Origin: an uncultured Parasphingopyxis sp. | GTDB taxonomy: Bacteria > Pseudomonadota > Alphaproteobacteria > Sphingomonadales > Sphingomonadaceae | Direction of reading: 5' to 3' | Assembly (NCBI GenBank): GCA_947259005.1 | Contig: CAMYKP010000003.1 | Coordinates: forward strand, 1 to 64,000 | Length of the DNA stretch: 64,000 nucleotides | Shown: piece after piece, positions 42,706-52,003 of the stretch | Position numbering within the stretch: the stretch's first letter is position 1 | Layout of the letters: each line of letters starts with the position of its first letter | Translations under genes and position numbers: made by a program | The notes under the pieces: generated by a model | Seen by the model: only the letters and a program-made list of their open reading frames with translations | Told to the model about the DNA's origin: nothing | The model's database searches: none

Positions 42706-45141
42706 ATGGCCGACGCCTCCGCCCTTACCCTGCCGCAACCGCTCGAACTGTGGTTCACTGATCGCGGCTGGACACCGCGGGGCCATCAGCGCGAAATGCT
42801 CCGGGCAGCACGAGACGGCAAACATGCATTGCTCGTCGCCCCGACCGGCGCGGGCAAGACTTTGGCGGGCTTCCTGCCCAGTCTGGCTGAGTTGGTGGAT
42901 GCACCCGGCGAAGGTCTTCACACGCTTTATGTGTCTCCGCTGAAAGCGCTGGCCGTGGACGTGCAGCGCAACCTGCTCGCGCCGATCGAAGAGATGGGCC
43001 TGCCGATCCGGGTCGAGACACGCACCGGCGACACCCCGTCCAACCGCAAAGCGCGGCAGCGGCAGCGGCCGCCGCATATGCTGCTGACCACACCGGAATC
43101 GCTGAGCCTGCTGATTTCCTATGCCGACAGTGCCAATCTGTTTGCGGAGCTGAAGACTGTGATCGTCGATGAGGTTCACGCCTTTGCAACCCAGAAGCGC
43201 GGCGATCTGCTCAACCTTTCCATGGCCAGGCTGCAAAAGCTAGCGCCTGACCTGAAGCGGGTCGCACTGTCGGCAACCGTGGCCGACCCCCAGGCCTATG
43301 CGCAGTGGCTCGCTCCCGATGGGGACGAGACCAGCGTGCATATCGTCAAGGGCGATCCGGGAGCTGAAGCCGAAGTTTCGATCCTGTTGCCAGAGGGCCG
43401 AGTTCCATGGTCAGGCCATTCGGGAAGCTATGCGACGCAGCAGGTGATGGAGATTATCGCCGCGCATCGAACAACGCTGGTCTTCTGCAATACGCGCGGG
43501 CTGGCCGAACTCATCTTCCAGCAATTGTGGAAGGTGAATGATTGCGAACTACCGATCGGTATCCATCACGGGTCGCTGTCCCGCGATGCACGTCGCAAGG
43601 TGGAAGCTGCGATGGCGCGCGGCGAATTGCGGGGCCTTGTCGCAACGGCAAGCCTGGACCTCGGCGTCGACTGGGGAGATGTCGATTGCGTCGTTCAGAT
43701 GGGAGCGCCCAAAGGCGCCTCGCGCCTGCTCCAGCGGATTGGACGTTCCAACCACCGGCTCGACGAACCATCCAAAGCGATACTGGTTCCCGGCAATCGC
43801 TTCGAATATCTGGAGGCGCGCGCGGCACTGGATGCGGTGGCTGAACGCGAGCTGGATCCCGATATCTTCCGACCCGGCAGCCTCGACGTCCTTGCACAGC
43901 ATATCATGGCCTGCGCTTGTGCCGGGCCTTTCGAAGAAGGAGAGATGCTGGCCGAAATCCGGTCTGCCGCGCCCTATCGCGACCTGCCTTCGGCCGAATT
44001 CGCGCGCGAGCTCGATTATATTGCCAGCGGCGGATATGCGCTGCGCGCCTATGACAGATACAAGAGGCTCACCAGCGGGATCGATGAGGATGGCCAAACG
44101 ATCTGGCGAGTCAGCCATCCCAAATTCGAAAAGCAGCACCGGCTCAACGCGGGCATCATTGTCGATGCGCCGATCCTCGATGTGCGGTTCAAGAATGGCC
44201 GCAAGCTCGGGACGGTGGAAGAGCATTTCGCCGCCACACTCTCCCCCGGTGACACCTTCTTCTTCGCCGGCCTCAGCCTCGAAGTGCTCGGCATCAAGGA
44301 TACCGATCTCACCGTCCGTGCTTCATCCCGCCCTGCCCGGATCCCTACCTATGGTGGCACGCGGATGCCGCTCACAACCCATCTGGCCGACCGCGTTCGC
44401 GGTTTCCTCAACAACCCGGCCGAGTGGGAAGCATTTCCCGAAGATGTGGAGGAATGGCTGCGCGTCCAGTCGGAAAAGTCCGTCCTGCCCAAGCCCGGCG
44501 AATTGCTGATCGAAACTTTCCCGCATGAGGATCGCCACTTCATGGTCGCCTATAGTTTCGAAGGCTGGAACGCGCACCAGTCGCTCGGCATGCTGGTCAC
44601 CAGGCGGATGGAAACGGCGGGGCTCAAACCGATCGGTTTTGTCGCCAATGACTACAGCTTCGCCACCTATTCGCTCGAACGGGTCCGCGATCCCGCGCCG
44701 CTCTTCTCACCCGATATCCTCGAAGACGAATTCGTCGACTGGGTGCAGGGTAGCCACCTGCTGAAACGCGCTTTTCGCGAAGTTGCGGTGATTGGTGGGC
44801 TGGTCGAGCGACAGCATCCGGGCAAACGCAAGACGGGAAAGCAGGTCACTTTCTCCACCGACCTCATTTATGACGTACTACGCCGCTACGAGCCCGATCA
44901 TCTGTTGCTCAAGGCTGCTTGGGCCGATGCGCGGACCAAGCTCACCGATGTCGGGCGGCTCGCCAGCCTGCTCGACCGGGCAGCGCAGACGATGGTGCAT
45001 GTCGACCTGCCCCGCGTATCCCCGCTAGCCGTGCCGGTCCTTATTCTGATCGGCCGCGAACATGTCGCGCAGGGTAGCGTCGACGATGCCTTGCTGGTCG
45101 AGGCGGAAGCATTGGCCGATATCGCGATGAAAAGCGGATAA
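42706..45141 (+). CDS. Ligase-associated DEXH-box helicase (Lhr-like)
   Basis: An 811-residue helicase. Walker A APTGAGKT (45-52), Walker B VIVDEVHAF (about 152), motif III LSATVAD, and the second RecA domain with FCNTRGLAE, TASLDLGVDWGDVD and LQRIGRSNHR are intact, followed by the Lhr-core winged helix and beta-barrel parts. This type forms a set with an ATP-dependent DNA ligase, an exonuclease and the phosphoesterase PdeM, thought to act in DNA end repair. PdeM lies about 4 kb downstream; ligase and exonuclease are not in the window. Confidence 0.93.
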   Translation: MADASALTLPQPLELWFTDRGWTPRGHQREMLRAARDGKHALLVAPTGAGKTLAGFLPSLAELVDAPGEGLHTLYVSPLKALAVDVQRNLLAPIEEMGLPIRVETRTGDTPSNRKARQRQRPPHMLLTTPESLSLLISYADSANLFAELKTVIVDEVHAFATQKRGDLLNLSMARLQKLAPDLKRVALSATVADPQAYAQWLAPDGDETSVHIVKGDPGAEAEVSILLPEGRVPWSGHSGSYATQQVMEIIAAHRTTLVFCNTRGLAELIFQQLWKVNDCELPIGIHHGSLSRDARRKVEAAMARGELRGLVATASLDLGVDWGDVDCVVQMGAPKGASRLLQRIGRSNHRLDEPSKAILVPGNRFEYLEARAALDAVAERELDPDIFRPGSLDVLAQHIMACACAGPFEEGEMLAEIRSAAPYRDLPSAEFARELDYIASGGYALRAYDRYKRLTSGIDEDGQTIWRVSHPKFEKQHRLNAGIIVDAPILDVRFKNGRKLGTVEEHFAATLSPGDTFFFAGLSLEVLGIKDTDLTVRASSRPARIPTYGGTRMPLTTHLADRVRGFLNNPAEWEAFPEDVEEWLRVQSEKSVLPKPGELLIETFPHEDRHFMVAYSFEGWNAHQSLGMLVTRRMETAGLKPIGFVANDYSFATYSLERVRDPAPLFSPDILEDEFVDWVQGSHLLKRAFREVAVIGGLVERQHPGKRKTGKQVTFSTDLIYDVLRRYEPDHLLLKAAWADARTKLTDVGRLASLLDRAAQTMVHVDLPRVSPLAVPVLILIGREHVAQGSVDDALLVEAEALADIAMKSG

Positions 45142-45177
45142 TTCTTACGATTCGGTCTATATTTTTTCATTTTATCG

Positions 45178-45205
45178 TTCGTAAAGCTACATTTGTCGTT
45201 ACGAA
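45178..45205. promoter_or_regulatory. Inverted repeat upstream of a secreted-protein gene
   Basis: TTCGTAA (45178-45184) and TTACGAA (45199-45205) are separated by 14 bases; a related TTACGATTCG lies at 45146-45155. The surrounding DNA is AT-rich. It could be an operator or a stem for the gene at 45330; nothing identifies a binding protein. Confidence 0.3.
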
Positions 45206-45329
45206 ACGGGTGATCGACATTTCCCTGCTGCTCGTCGAAACACGGGCGACATTGCTGTATTGCATTTCTAATACACTCAAATCCGCCCGATTCGAGGCGG
45301 GTCCAATCATATTGGTTCAGGAGTGTATT

Positions 45330-45734
45330 ATGTTTACAAAAATCAGCTCAAAAACCGGTCTTGTTCTTGCCGCCTTTGCTTTGCCCGCCGCCGGCATGAC
45401 CGTCATCGCAACCCCGGCCGCCGCGCAATCCGAAACGATGAGCGCCCAGCAACGCGCCGAAGCCCTTGTCGCTGCCCTTAATGGCAGTGGTGGAGAACGG
45501 TCACGCTGGGCCCGTGACAATTTCCTTTCTGATGGTTCCTATCGGATGCGTGTTCAGCAATTCAATCAGCTCGCCCGGCGAACCGGCGAACTGACGCTGC
45601 TCAGCGTTGCCGAAGGCGACAACGGCATGGTGGTTCAGGTCCGCGACGAAGACGGACGCACCAAGGCGATCAGCGTTGTCATGGACACACGCCGGCCAGA
45701 CCGCATTCTCGGGATTGGAATGCGCGGGCTTTAA
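45330..45734 (+). CDS. Small exported protein of unknown function
   Basis: A 134-residue protein with a signal peptide (cleavage near AAAQS, residue 33). The mature domain has MSAQQRAEALVAALNG, SDGSYRMRVQQFNQLARRTGELT and VVMDTRRPDRILGIGMRGL. It resembles small periplasmic NTF2-like or stress proteins in length, but I do not recognise it. ATG 45330 has AGGAG ahead. Confidence 0.7.
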   Translation: MFTKISSKTGLVLAAFALPAAGMTVIATPAAAQSETMSAQQRAEALVAALNGSGGERSRWARDNFLSDGSYRMRVQQFNQLARRTGELTLLSVAEGDNGMVVQVRDEDGRTKAISVVMDTRRPDRILGIGMRGL

Positions 45735-45903
45735 GCCGCCTTCCAATCCTCAACTGGTCGCCGCTCCGCGACCGAAAGCAGCCGCCGGCATGCGCGTACG
45801 ATATCGCGCAGGTTCGGCGGCTCAGCCTTTTTTGAAAGGGACTTCGCCAAAAATCCGCGCTAGGCTTATCGTTCACAATCGGAATGGCAAGGAGAGCAAA
45901 GAC

Positions 45904-47124
45904 ATGCAGGCAATCGGGATCAAACTGGGTGCAGTCGCTTTTCTGACGGGGATCATGGCGGTTCCGCTCGCGGCGCAGGAAGCCGGTTCCGAGGCACCCA
46001 TATCTGGCGAGATCCACAACCGCCTGCTGACCCTCGACACCCATCTTGATACGCCGCTCCACATGATGCGGCCCGGATGGAGTATCGCCGATCGCCACGA
46101 CTATGTCACCGACAACAGCCAGGTCGATGTTCCGCGCATGATTGAGGGCGGGCTCGACGGCGGATTTTTCGTCATCTGGACGCCGCAGGGCGAATTGACC
46201 GAGCAAGGCTATGCTAGTGCCGCCGCGATGGCCGAAGCGCGGCAACAGATCATCCTCGCCATGCTGGCCGCCAATCCCGGAACGGTCGAACGAGCCGACC
46301 GGGCAGACGATGCTGCGCGGATCGCGGCAACCGGTCGCCGCTTCGTTTTTCAGAGCATCGAGAACAGCTATCCGCTCGGCGAAGATGTCAGCGCTCTGCA
46401 GGGCTTTTACGACAATGGCGTACGGATGGCCGGTCCGGTCCATTCCTCGACCAACCAGTTTGCCGATAGCGCCACGGGCGAGGAAGTCTGGGGCGGACTA
46501 AGCCCGCTTGGCCGCGAACTTGTCGCCGAGATGAATCGGCTTGGTATAGTCGTGGACGGCTCGCACGCATCCGATGCAGCGTTCGATCAGCTGCTCGAGC
46601 TGTCTGCCACGCCGATCATCCTCTCGCATTCAGGGCCGAAAGCCGCATTCGATCATCCCCGCAATCTTGATGATGCGCGCATTCGCAGGTTGGCGGAATC
46701 GGGCGGCGTCATCTCGGTCAACAGCATCTATCTCGCGCCGCGGAATAGCTCGCCCGAATGGGAAGCGATGAGTGCACGCTTCATGGAAATGTTTTCGGAA
46801 TCGGCGGAAGTACAGGCCGCCTTTGTCCGCGATCTTCGCGCACTCGAAGCGGTAACCCCTCAGGAAGACACGGACTTCGAGATGTATATGGCAAGCCTTC
46901 TGCATCTCATCGAAGTAGCCGGCGTCGACCATGTCGGTTTCGGTGCGGACTGGGACGGCGGCGGCGGGGTCGATGGAATGCGCGACATTACGGCCTTGCC
47001 GCGGGTTACCGCGCGCCTGCTCGCCGCCGGCCATACGGAAGACGATCTGGGCAAGATGTGGAGCGGCAATGTGCTGCGGCTGCTGCGCGAAGCCGAGGCG
47101 CACAGCGCAAGTTTGGCGGAATAA
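45904..47124 (+). CDS. Exported membrane-dipeptidase-type metalloenzyme (M19)
   Basis: A 406-residue protein with a signal peptide (to AAQ, about residue 23). The zinc-binding HLD of LDTHLDTPLHM, bridging Glu in FQSIENSYPLG, and the later His residues in VDGSHASD and ILSHSGPK fit peptidase M19. GVDHVGFGADWDGGG closes the barrel. It should hydrolyse dipeptides, possibly with D-residues, in the periplasm. AAGGAG precedes ATG 45904. Confidence 0.93.
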   Translation: MQAIGIKLGAVAFLTGIMAVPLAAQEAGSEAPISGEIHNRLLTLDTHLDTPLHMMRPGWSIADRHDYVTDNSQVDVPRMIEGGLDGGFFVIWTPQGELTEQGYASAAAMAEARQQIILAMLAANPGTVERADRADDAARIAATGRRFVFQSIENSYPLGEDVSALQGFYDNGVRMAGPVHSSTNQFADSATGEEVWGGLSPLGRELVAEMNRLGIVVDGSHASDAAFDQLLELSATPIILSHSGPKAAFDHPRNLDDARIRRLAESGGVISVNSIYLAPRNSSPEWEAMSARFMEMFSESAEVQAAFVRDLRALEAVTPQEDTDFEMYMASLLHLIEVAGVDHVGFGADWDGGGGVDGMRDITALPRVTARLLAAGHTEDDLGKMWSGNVLRLLREAEAHSASLAE

Positions 47125-47165
47125 CCCTGCCTATCGCCGCGTCGAAACGTCGCTAAAGGGCGCCG

Positions 47166-48575
47166 ATGGAAGCAACGCTCCCGAGTGAAGAAACCGCAAG
47201 CTGGCGCGAGACGCTGGCCGACGGGCGCTGGCCGGCTTTCGCGCTGATCATGCTGGGAATCTGGCTGATGGCGGCCGACGCGCTCGTCACCTCCACGATC
47301 ATGCCGAGTGTCGGTCGCGATCTTGACGGATATGCCTGGTTCGGCTGGGCGACCTCGGGCTATCTGGTCGGCGTTGTCGCCGCCTCATCCTGTGCGGGAT
47401 GGCTTTCAGACCGGATCGGGCTCCGGCCTGCGATGATCGGGTCCGGGCTGCTCCTCGCCCTCGGCTGCACGATCAGCGCCCTGGGCCCCGACATGCCGAC
47501 ATTCGTTGCCGGCCGCATGGTGCAGGGGCTAGGCGCAGGTTGGGTTGCAGGCTTCTGTTACGTGACGATCAACCTTGTTTTCGATGAACGCTATCTGGTG
47601 CGGGTGTTTGCAGCGGCGACGGCCATCTGGGGCGTGGCAACCTTTGTCGGCCCGCTAGTCGGCGGATTGTTTGCCGATGCCGGAAACTGGCGCGGTGTTT
47701 TCTGGCTGTTCGGCGCGCAAGCCATCCTTTTCGCGTTGGCCGCAGGCTGGCTGATCCCGGCGAGCGAGCGCAAACCGGGCGAAGGCGGATTGCCCCTGCT
47801 TCAGATTGCGCTGATCGTAATCGGGGTGAGCGCCCTTTCGAGCGCGGGCGTCATTGAAACCGGGGCGGTCCAGATTCTGCTTGTCCCGTCCAGCCTCCTC
47901 CTGCTCGCCGCAGCCGTCATCATCGACCGCCGCGCCCGGGCACGGCTTCTCCCGCGCAATGCCGCCCGCTTTGGGACGTTGATCGGTGCGGCCTATGCAA
48001 CCTATTTCCTGCTCCTCGCCGGCGAGGTCGGCTTTGCCATCTACGCGCCCGCCATATTGCAGTTCACTATCGGGCTCAGCGCAACCCAGGCCGGCTATGT
48101 CGTCGCCGCCGAAGCCCTGGCCTGGACGGTCGCCGCGCTGGCGGTGTCCGGTTCCGGTTCCGTGTGGCGGCGGCGCTGGGTTGTTATCGGGGCTGCTTGT
48201 GTTCCTTCCGCCCTCCTGCTGCTGAGTACCATTTTAACAAGCGGCCTGCTGCTACTCATCATCATCGGCGGAGCACTTCTCGGTGCGGGTTTCGGCCTTT
48301 CCTACAGTTTTATCAGCCGCACTGTCATGGCTTCCCTCGACGAGGATGAACGAGCCACGGGATCGGCGGGAATTGGCGCCGTTCGTGATGCTGGTTCTGC
48401 AACGGGTGCGGCGATTGCCGGGATAGCCGCGAACCTGACAGGCTTTGCCGCTGGCTTGACTGCGGAAAGCGTTGCACTGGCCGGGTTCTGGATTTGCGCG
48501 ATCGGCGTTCCGATTTCGCTCATCGGCCTGCTCGCCGCAATCCGCCTCACGCGGATCGCGCGCGAACTTTCCTGA
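47166..48575 (+). CDS. MFS transporter (drug/proton antiporter-like)
   Basis: A 469-residue protein with 12-14 hydrophobic segments. The start LIMLGIWLMAADALVTSTIMPSV and loop SDRIGLRPAMIG are typical of DHA2-like exporters. The substrate is unknown. It lies 41 bases after the dipeptidase and abuts the next, opposite gene with no spacer. Confidence 0.88.
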   Translation: MEATLPSEETASWRETLADGRWPAFALIMLGIWLMAADALVTSTIMPSVGRDLDGYAWFGWATSGYLVGVVAASSCAGWLSDRIGLRPAMIGSGLLLALGCTISALGPDMPTFVAGRMVQGLGAGWVAGFCYVTINLVFDERYLVRVFAAATAIWGVATFVGPLVGGLFADAGNWRGVFWLFGAQAILFALAAGWLIPASERKPGEGGLPLLQIALIVIGVSALSSAGVIETGAVQILLVPSSLLLLAAAVIIDRRARARLLPRNAARFGTLIGAAYATYFLLLAGEVGFAIYAPAILQFTIGLSATQAGYVVAAEALAWTVAALAVSGSGSVWRRRWVVIGAACVPSALLLLSTILTSGLLLLIIIGGALLGAGFGLSYSFISRTVMASLDEDERATGSAGIGAVRDAGSATGAAIAGIAANLTGFAAGLTAESVALAGFWICAIGVPISLIGLLAAIRLTRIARELS

Positions 48576-48944
48576 TCAGGGCTGCGCCTCGGTTTCGCCA
48601 ACAGCATCGATTTCCGCACTCCGCCGCTCCATATCATCGCCTACATATTCGAGTTCAGCGCCGCAGCGCGCCGCAGTCTGCTGCAGGCTGACATTGGTCA
48701 TGTCACTCAGGGCCACGGCCAGCGGCTGCGTATAATCGATCCCTCGTGCGGTGACCTTGCCGATGAAATACATGACTGACGCCATAGCCTGCGCTTCGGT
48801 CATCTCTTCGGAGTTCTGGGAGATGATCAGCGACGCAGCAAGGCATTCGATATCTGACGCCGCGTCGGTTGCAACCTGCGCATCGGCGGCCAGTGGTATC
48901 AACATTGTTGGCAATGCGCAGGCGGCCAGAACGATTCTGTTCAT
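48576..48944 (-). CDS. Small exported protein of unknown function
   Basis: A 122-residue protein with a signal peptide (to ADAQ, about residue 22). The mature part has two Cys (IECLAAS and AARCGAEL), which may pair in the periplasm, and a helical, acidic composition. No family is recognised. Its stop is adjacent to the MFS stop. Confidence 0.65.
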   Translation of the reverse strand: MNRIVLAACALPTMLIPLAADAQVATDAASDIECLAASLIISQNSEEMTEAQAMASVMYFIGKVTARGIDYTQPLAVALSDMTNVSLQQTAARCGAELEYVGDDMERRSAEIDAVGETEAQP

Positions 48945-48992
48945 TGAATATCCTTCCTAAAAAAGCCTTGCCGCCTTCTCTAGGCTGGCTTT

Positions 48993-49667
48993 ATGGACAT
49001 GCAAATGGTTCGCTTTTCGTTCTCCGGTCACGAGCTTGTCGCACTGCCGCAGGCGGCGCTGTTCTGGCCCGCCCGCAAGGCGCTGCTGGTGGCCGACCTG
49101 CATTTCGAAAAGGCAAGCTGGTTTGCGCGGTTCGGGCAGATGCTGCCCCCCTATGACAGCGAGGCGACGCTTGCCGATCTCGAAGCGCTGGTGACCGCCA
49201 CTGAAGCGCGCGAGCTTTGGTGCCTGGGCGACAGTTTCCATGACAGCGCCGGTAGCGAGCGGCTCTCTCCAGCCGCGCGCACAAAACTTGAAACACTGAC
49301 AACGCGCCTCGACTGGACCTGGATCACCGGCAATCACGACATGGCGCTGGGCAGCAATTGTGGCGGCGTGATCGTCCCGGATGCAGAGATAGACGGCCTT
49401 ATGCTGCGGCATGAGGCTAACCCTGCCGATCCGCGTCCCGAACTGTCCGGCCATTTTCATCCGAAACTGCGTATCCGAATGCGCGGCAAGGGCGTTTCCC
49501 GCCGCTGTTTCGTGGCGACGGAGCGCAAGCTGATATTGCCCGCTTTTGGCGCGCTGACAGGCGGACTGGATGCCGGCCATGCGGAAATCATCCGAGCGGT
49601 CGGGCCGGGGGCCGAAGCGCTGGTTCCGGTGAACGAGAGATTGCTGCGTTTCCCGCTTGCCGCCTAA
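48993..49667 (+). CDS. pdeM: Ligase-associated metallophosphoesterase PdeM
   Basis: A 224-residue calcineurin-like enzyme. The metal motifs ADLHFEKA, LGDSFHDS, TGNHD and SGHFHPKL are in order. The family (ligase-associated endonuclease/phosphoesterase) works with the Lhr-like helicase found at 42706-45141, DNA exonuclease and ligase in end processing. ATG 48993; ATG 49005 is possible. Confidence 0.92.
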   Translation: MDMQMVRFSFSGHELVALPQAALFWPARKALLVADLHFEKASWFARFGQMLPPYDSEATLADLEALVTATEARELWCLGDSFHDSAGSERLSPAARTKLETLTTRLDWTWITGNHDMALGSNCGGVIVPDAEIDGLMLRHEANPADPRPELSGHFHPKLRIRMRGKGVSRRCFVATERKLILPAFGALTGGLDAGHAEIIRAVGPGAEALVPVNERLLRFPLAA

Positions 49668-49753
49668 TGTGTCAGCACGTTGCAGATACAATATCGCCGT
49701 ACCGGCTCGCCTGCGGCGAAGCCTAAGGTCTGACAGACAGAGCGCCGGTCGGA

Positions 49754-50446
49754 CTAATCTGCAGGCGTCGCCGTAAACATTCGCGGGAAAGTCGCCCTGA
49801 GATCCTCCACCTTCTCGACATCATGGGCGAGTATATAGGGATGGCGGGGATTCCGGTTCATGAAGTCCTGATGATAATCCTCGGCGGGATAGAAGCGCCC
49901 GCTCTCGATCCGCGTCGCGATCGGGCGCGTGAAACGCCCTGATTCATTGAGCAGCGCGATATAGCGCCGCGAAACGCTGCGCTGGGCGGCATTCTGCGGA
50001 AAGATGGCCGAGCGATAATCGCGACCGGAGTCCGGGCCCTGCCGGTTCACCTGGGTCGGATCGTGCGCAACCGAGAAATAGATACGCAACAGTTCACCAT
50101 AGGTGACGACACTTGGATCGTAGACGATGCGCACCGCTTCGGCATGGCCCGTGCGGCCCGTCCCGACCTGGCGATAAGTCGCCGTTTCAGCCGTTCCGCC
50201 GGCATAGCCTGAAGTCACGCTACGGACACCGCGAACATGCTGGAACACGGCCTCCATCCCCCAGAAACAGCCACCGGCGAACACAGCAGTCTGGTTGCCC
50301 ACCGTCACCGTGACATTGGTGGTGGGCGGCGGAATCGAAACTGCAGCTTCCACGGATTGCTGCATGCCGGGAAGGGTCAGGGCGGCGACAGCTGCAATGG
50401 CTGCGCCACCACCCATCACGAAGGATATGAGCTTTTTTACAATCAT
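49754..50446 (-). CDS. msrA: Exported peptide-methionine (S)-S-oxide reductase
   Basis: A 230-residue protein with a hydrophobic N-terminal segment (about 5-28), so probably periplasmic. The catalytic GGCFWG has C60; TGRTGHAEAV, YFSVAHDPTQVNRQG and DYRSAIF complete the MsrA fold. No resolving Cys is seen near the C-terminus, so recycling must use another thiol. It follows msrB by 4 bases. Confidence 0.95.
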   Translation of the reverse strand: MIVKKLISFVMGGGAAIAAVAALTLPGMQQSVEAAVSIPPPTTNVTVTVGNQTAVFAGGCFWGMEAVFQHVRGVRSVTSGYAGGTAETATYRQVGTGRTGHAEAVRIVYDPSVVTYGELLRIYFSVAHDPTQVNRQGPDSGRDYRSAIFPQNAAQRSVSRRYIALLNESGRFTRPIATRIESGRFYPAEDYHQDFMNRNPRHPYILAHDVEKVEDLRATFPRMFTATPAD

Positions 50447-50450
50447 GACC

Positions 50451-50945
50451 TTAGCTCCTCGCCGGAATGAAGTTCATTGCCACGCCGTTCATGCAATAGC
50501 GCAGCCCCGTCGGGCGCGGACCGTCTCGAAAGACATGGCCGAGATGCCCGCCGCAATCGGCGCAATGCACCTCGGTGCGGGTCATACCGAGCGATGTATC
50601 GACGCTCGTCCCGATCGCGCCCGTAAGCGGACGATAGAAACTCGGCCAGCCGGTCCCACTGTCAAATTTGGTGGCCGAGCTGAACAAGCGGTTGTTGCAC
50701 CCTGCGCAGGTGAAAGTGCCGCGGCGATGCTCATCGTCGAGAGGACTGGAAAAGGGGCGTTCCGTGCCATGCCCGCGCAGGACACGAAACTCGGCCGGTG
50801 TCAGCCTCTCTCGCCATTGCGCTTCGGTATAGCGGATCGGAAATTGTCCGCTATCTGTTGCTTCGGCCCGTCCACTGCATCCCGCCAAAGTCGCCAGCGC
50901 GCCAATCGCGCCGCCAGTCAAAATCGTTCGTCTGTCCAAAATCAT
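50451..50945 (-). CDS. msrB: Exported peptide-methionine (R)-S-oxide reductase
   Basis: A 164-residue protein. The start MILDRRTILTGG looks like a twin-arginine signal and ends in LAGCSG, a lipobox-like site. Zinc is held by CAGCN and CADCG pairs, and the catalytic Cys is in RYCMNGVAMNF. With msrA it forms an exported repair pair for oxidised methionine in envelope proteins. Confidence 0.95.
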   Translation of the reverse strand: MILDRRTILTGGAIGALATLAGCSGRAEATDSGQFPIRYTEAQWRERLTPAEFRVLRGHGTERPFSSPLDDEHRRGTFTCAGCNNRLFSSATKFDSGTGWPSFYRPLTGAIGTSVDTSLGMTRTEVHCADCGGHLGHVFRDGPRPTGLRYCMNGVAMNFIPARS

Positions 50946-51148
50946 ACGCCATTCCTTTTACACGTCAGGCTTTAGGCTGTCTTGTCATGGCCGGAGTGAA
51001 CCGGCGCTGAAATCGCAGCCATGCGCCTGAACCTGTCATTCGTACGACGCGGTTCTTTCGTTACACAAAGCGTCAATTCCGTTTGCAATTGTGAGGCGGA
51101 ACGGCTTTTGTGCAGTGCAATGCAACACAGGATTCCCCTTTCAGCGCG

Positions 51149-52003
51149 ATGACCAACAGCAACCTGCAACAGATCGGACTGGTGGGAGCTGGCCTGATGG
51201 GCGGCTCGCTCGCTGCGCGCTTGGCCCGAATGTTGCCGGGTGCATCACTGCTCGTGCACGACGCGAGCCCCGGCAACGCTGCCTATGTGGCCGAGCGCCA
51301 TCCCAATGCCAGAACCGTAGCCGGAATTGCCGACCTTGCAGGGAGCGACGTGATTTTCGTTGCAACTCCGGTCGCCACAATCGCGGAGCAGGTCATTGCC
51401 CTGTTGCGGCTGCCGGACTGCGCGGCGATCATCATCGATACCGGTTCGGCCAAGCGGATGCTGGTCGATGCTGTAGCAAAAGCAGGCGTCGAAGCCGGCC
51501 GCTTCGTACCCGGTCATCCGCTGGCGGGCGGCATCTCGGCAGGACCGGGCCGGGCAAGCGGCGATATTATTACAGCGCGGCCCTATGTACTCACTCCGAC
51601 CGACAGCACAGATCCGGCTGCCCTGACCAGTGCGCGTGCCCTGCTCGAGCGGCTGGGTGCAGAAGTGGTCGAGATGGCACCCGTTGCGCATGACAGGTTG
51701 CTGGCCCTGGGATCGCACCTACCGCACCTCATAGCATATGCACTTGCGGGGCTCGGCTCGGAATGCCCCGATACGCTGCTGCCAACCTCTTATCGCGGCA
51801 TTGCCGCTTTTGCCGGATCGGACCCGCAAATGTGGGCGGACATTTTCCGCGCCAACGGAACCGAACTCAAAGCCGTACTCGGCGAATTCAAAAAACGGCT
51901 TGATCTGATCGCCGCCATGGCCGACGAGCCTGAGCCCGGCCAATTGCTGGACTCGTTAAGAGATGCAAAAGCCCGGATCGAAGCGCTGGAGAATGATGGA
52001 TGA
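51149..52003 (+). CDS. tyrA: Prephenate/arogenate dehydrogenase
   Basis: A 284-residue enzyme of tyrosine synthesis. The NAD-binding start is GLVGAGLMGGSLAARLA, and VPGHPLAGGISAGPGRAS and GSHLPHLIAYALA are the substrate-site motifs (two His) of the family. Whether prephenate or arogenate is used cannot be read. ATG 51149 was chosen; a frame 13 codons longer lacks support. It overlaps pheA by 4 bases. Confidence 0.93.
   Translation: MTNSNLQQIGLVGAGLMGGSLAARLARMLPGASLLVHDASPGNAAYVAERHPNARTVAGIADLAGSDVIFVATPVATIAEQVIALLRLPDCAAIIIDTGSAKRMLVDAVAKAGVEAGRFVPGHPLAGGISAGPGRASGDIITARPYVLTPTDSTDPAALTSARALLERLGAEVVEMAPVAHDRLLALGSHLPHLIAYALAGLGSECPDTLLPTSYRGIAAFAGSDPQMWADIFRANGTELKAVLGEFKKRLDLIAAMADEPEPGQLLDSLRDAKARIEALENDG

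Noticed and set aside
42286-43236. 316-codon minus-strand frame spanning sulfotransferase and helicase starts
   Set aside because: It overlaps two well-supported genes and shows no domain.
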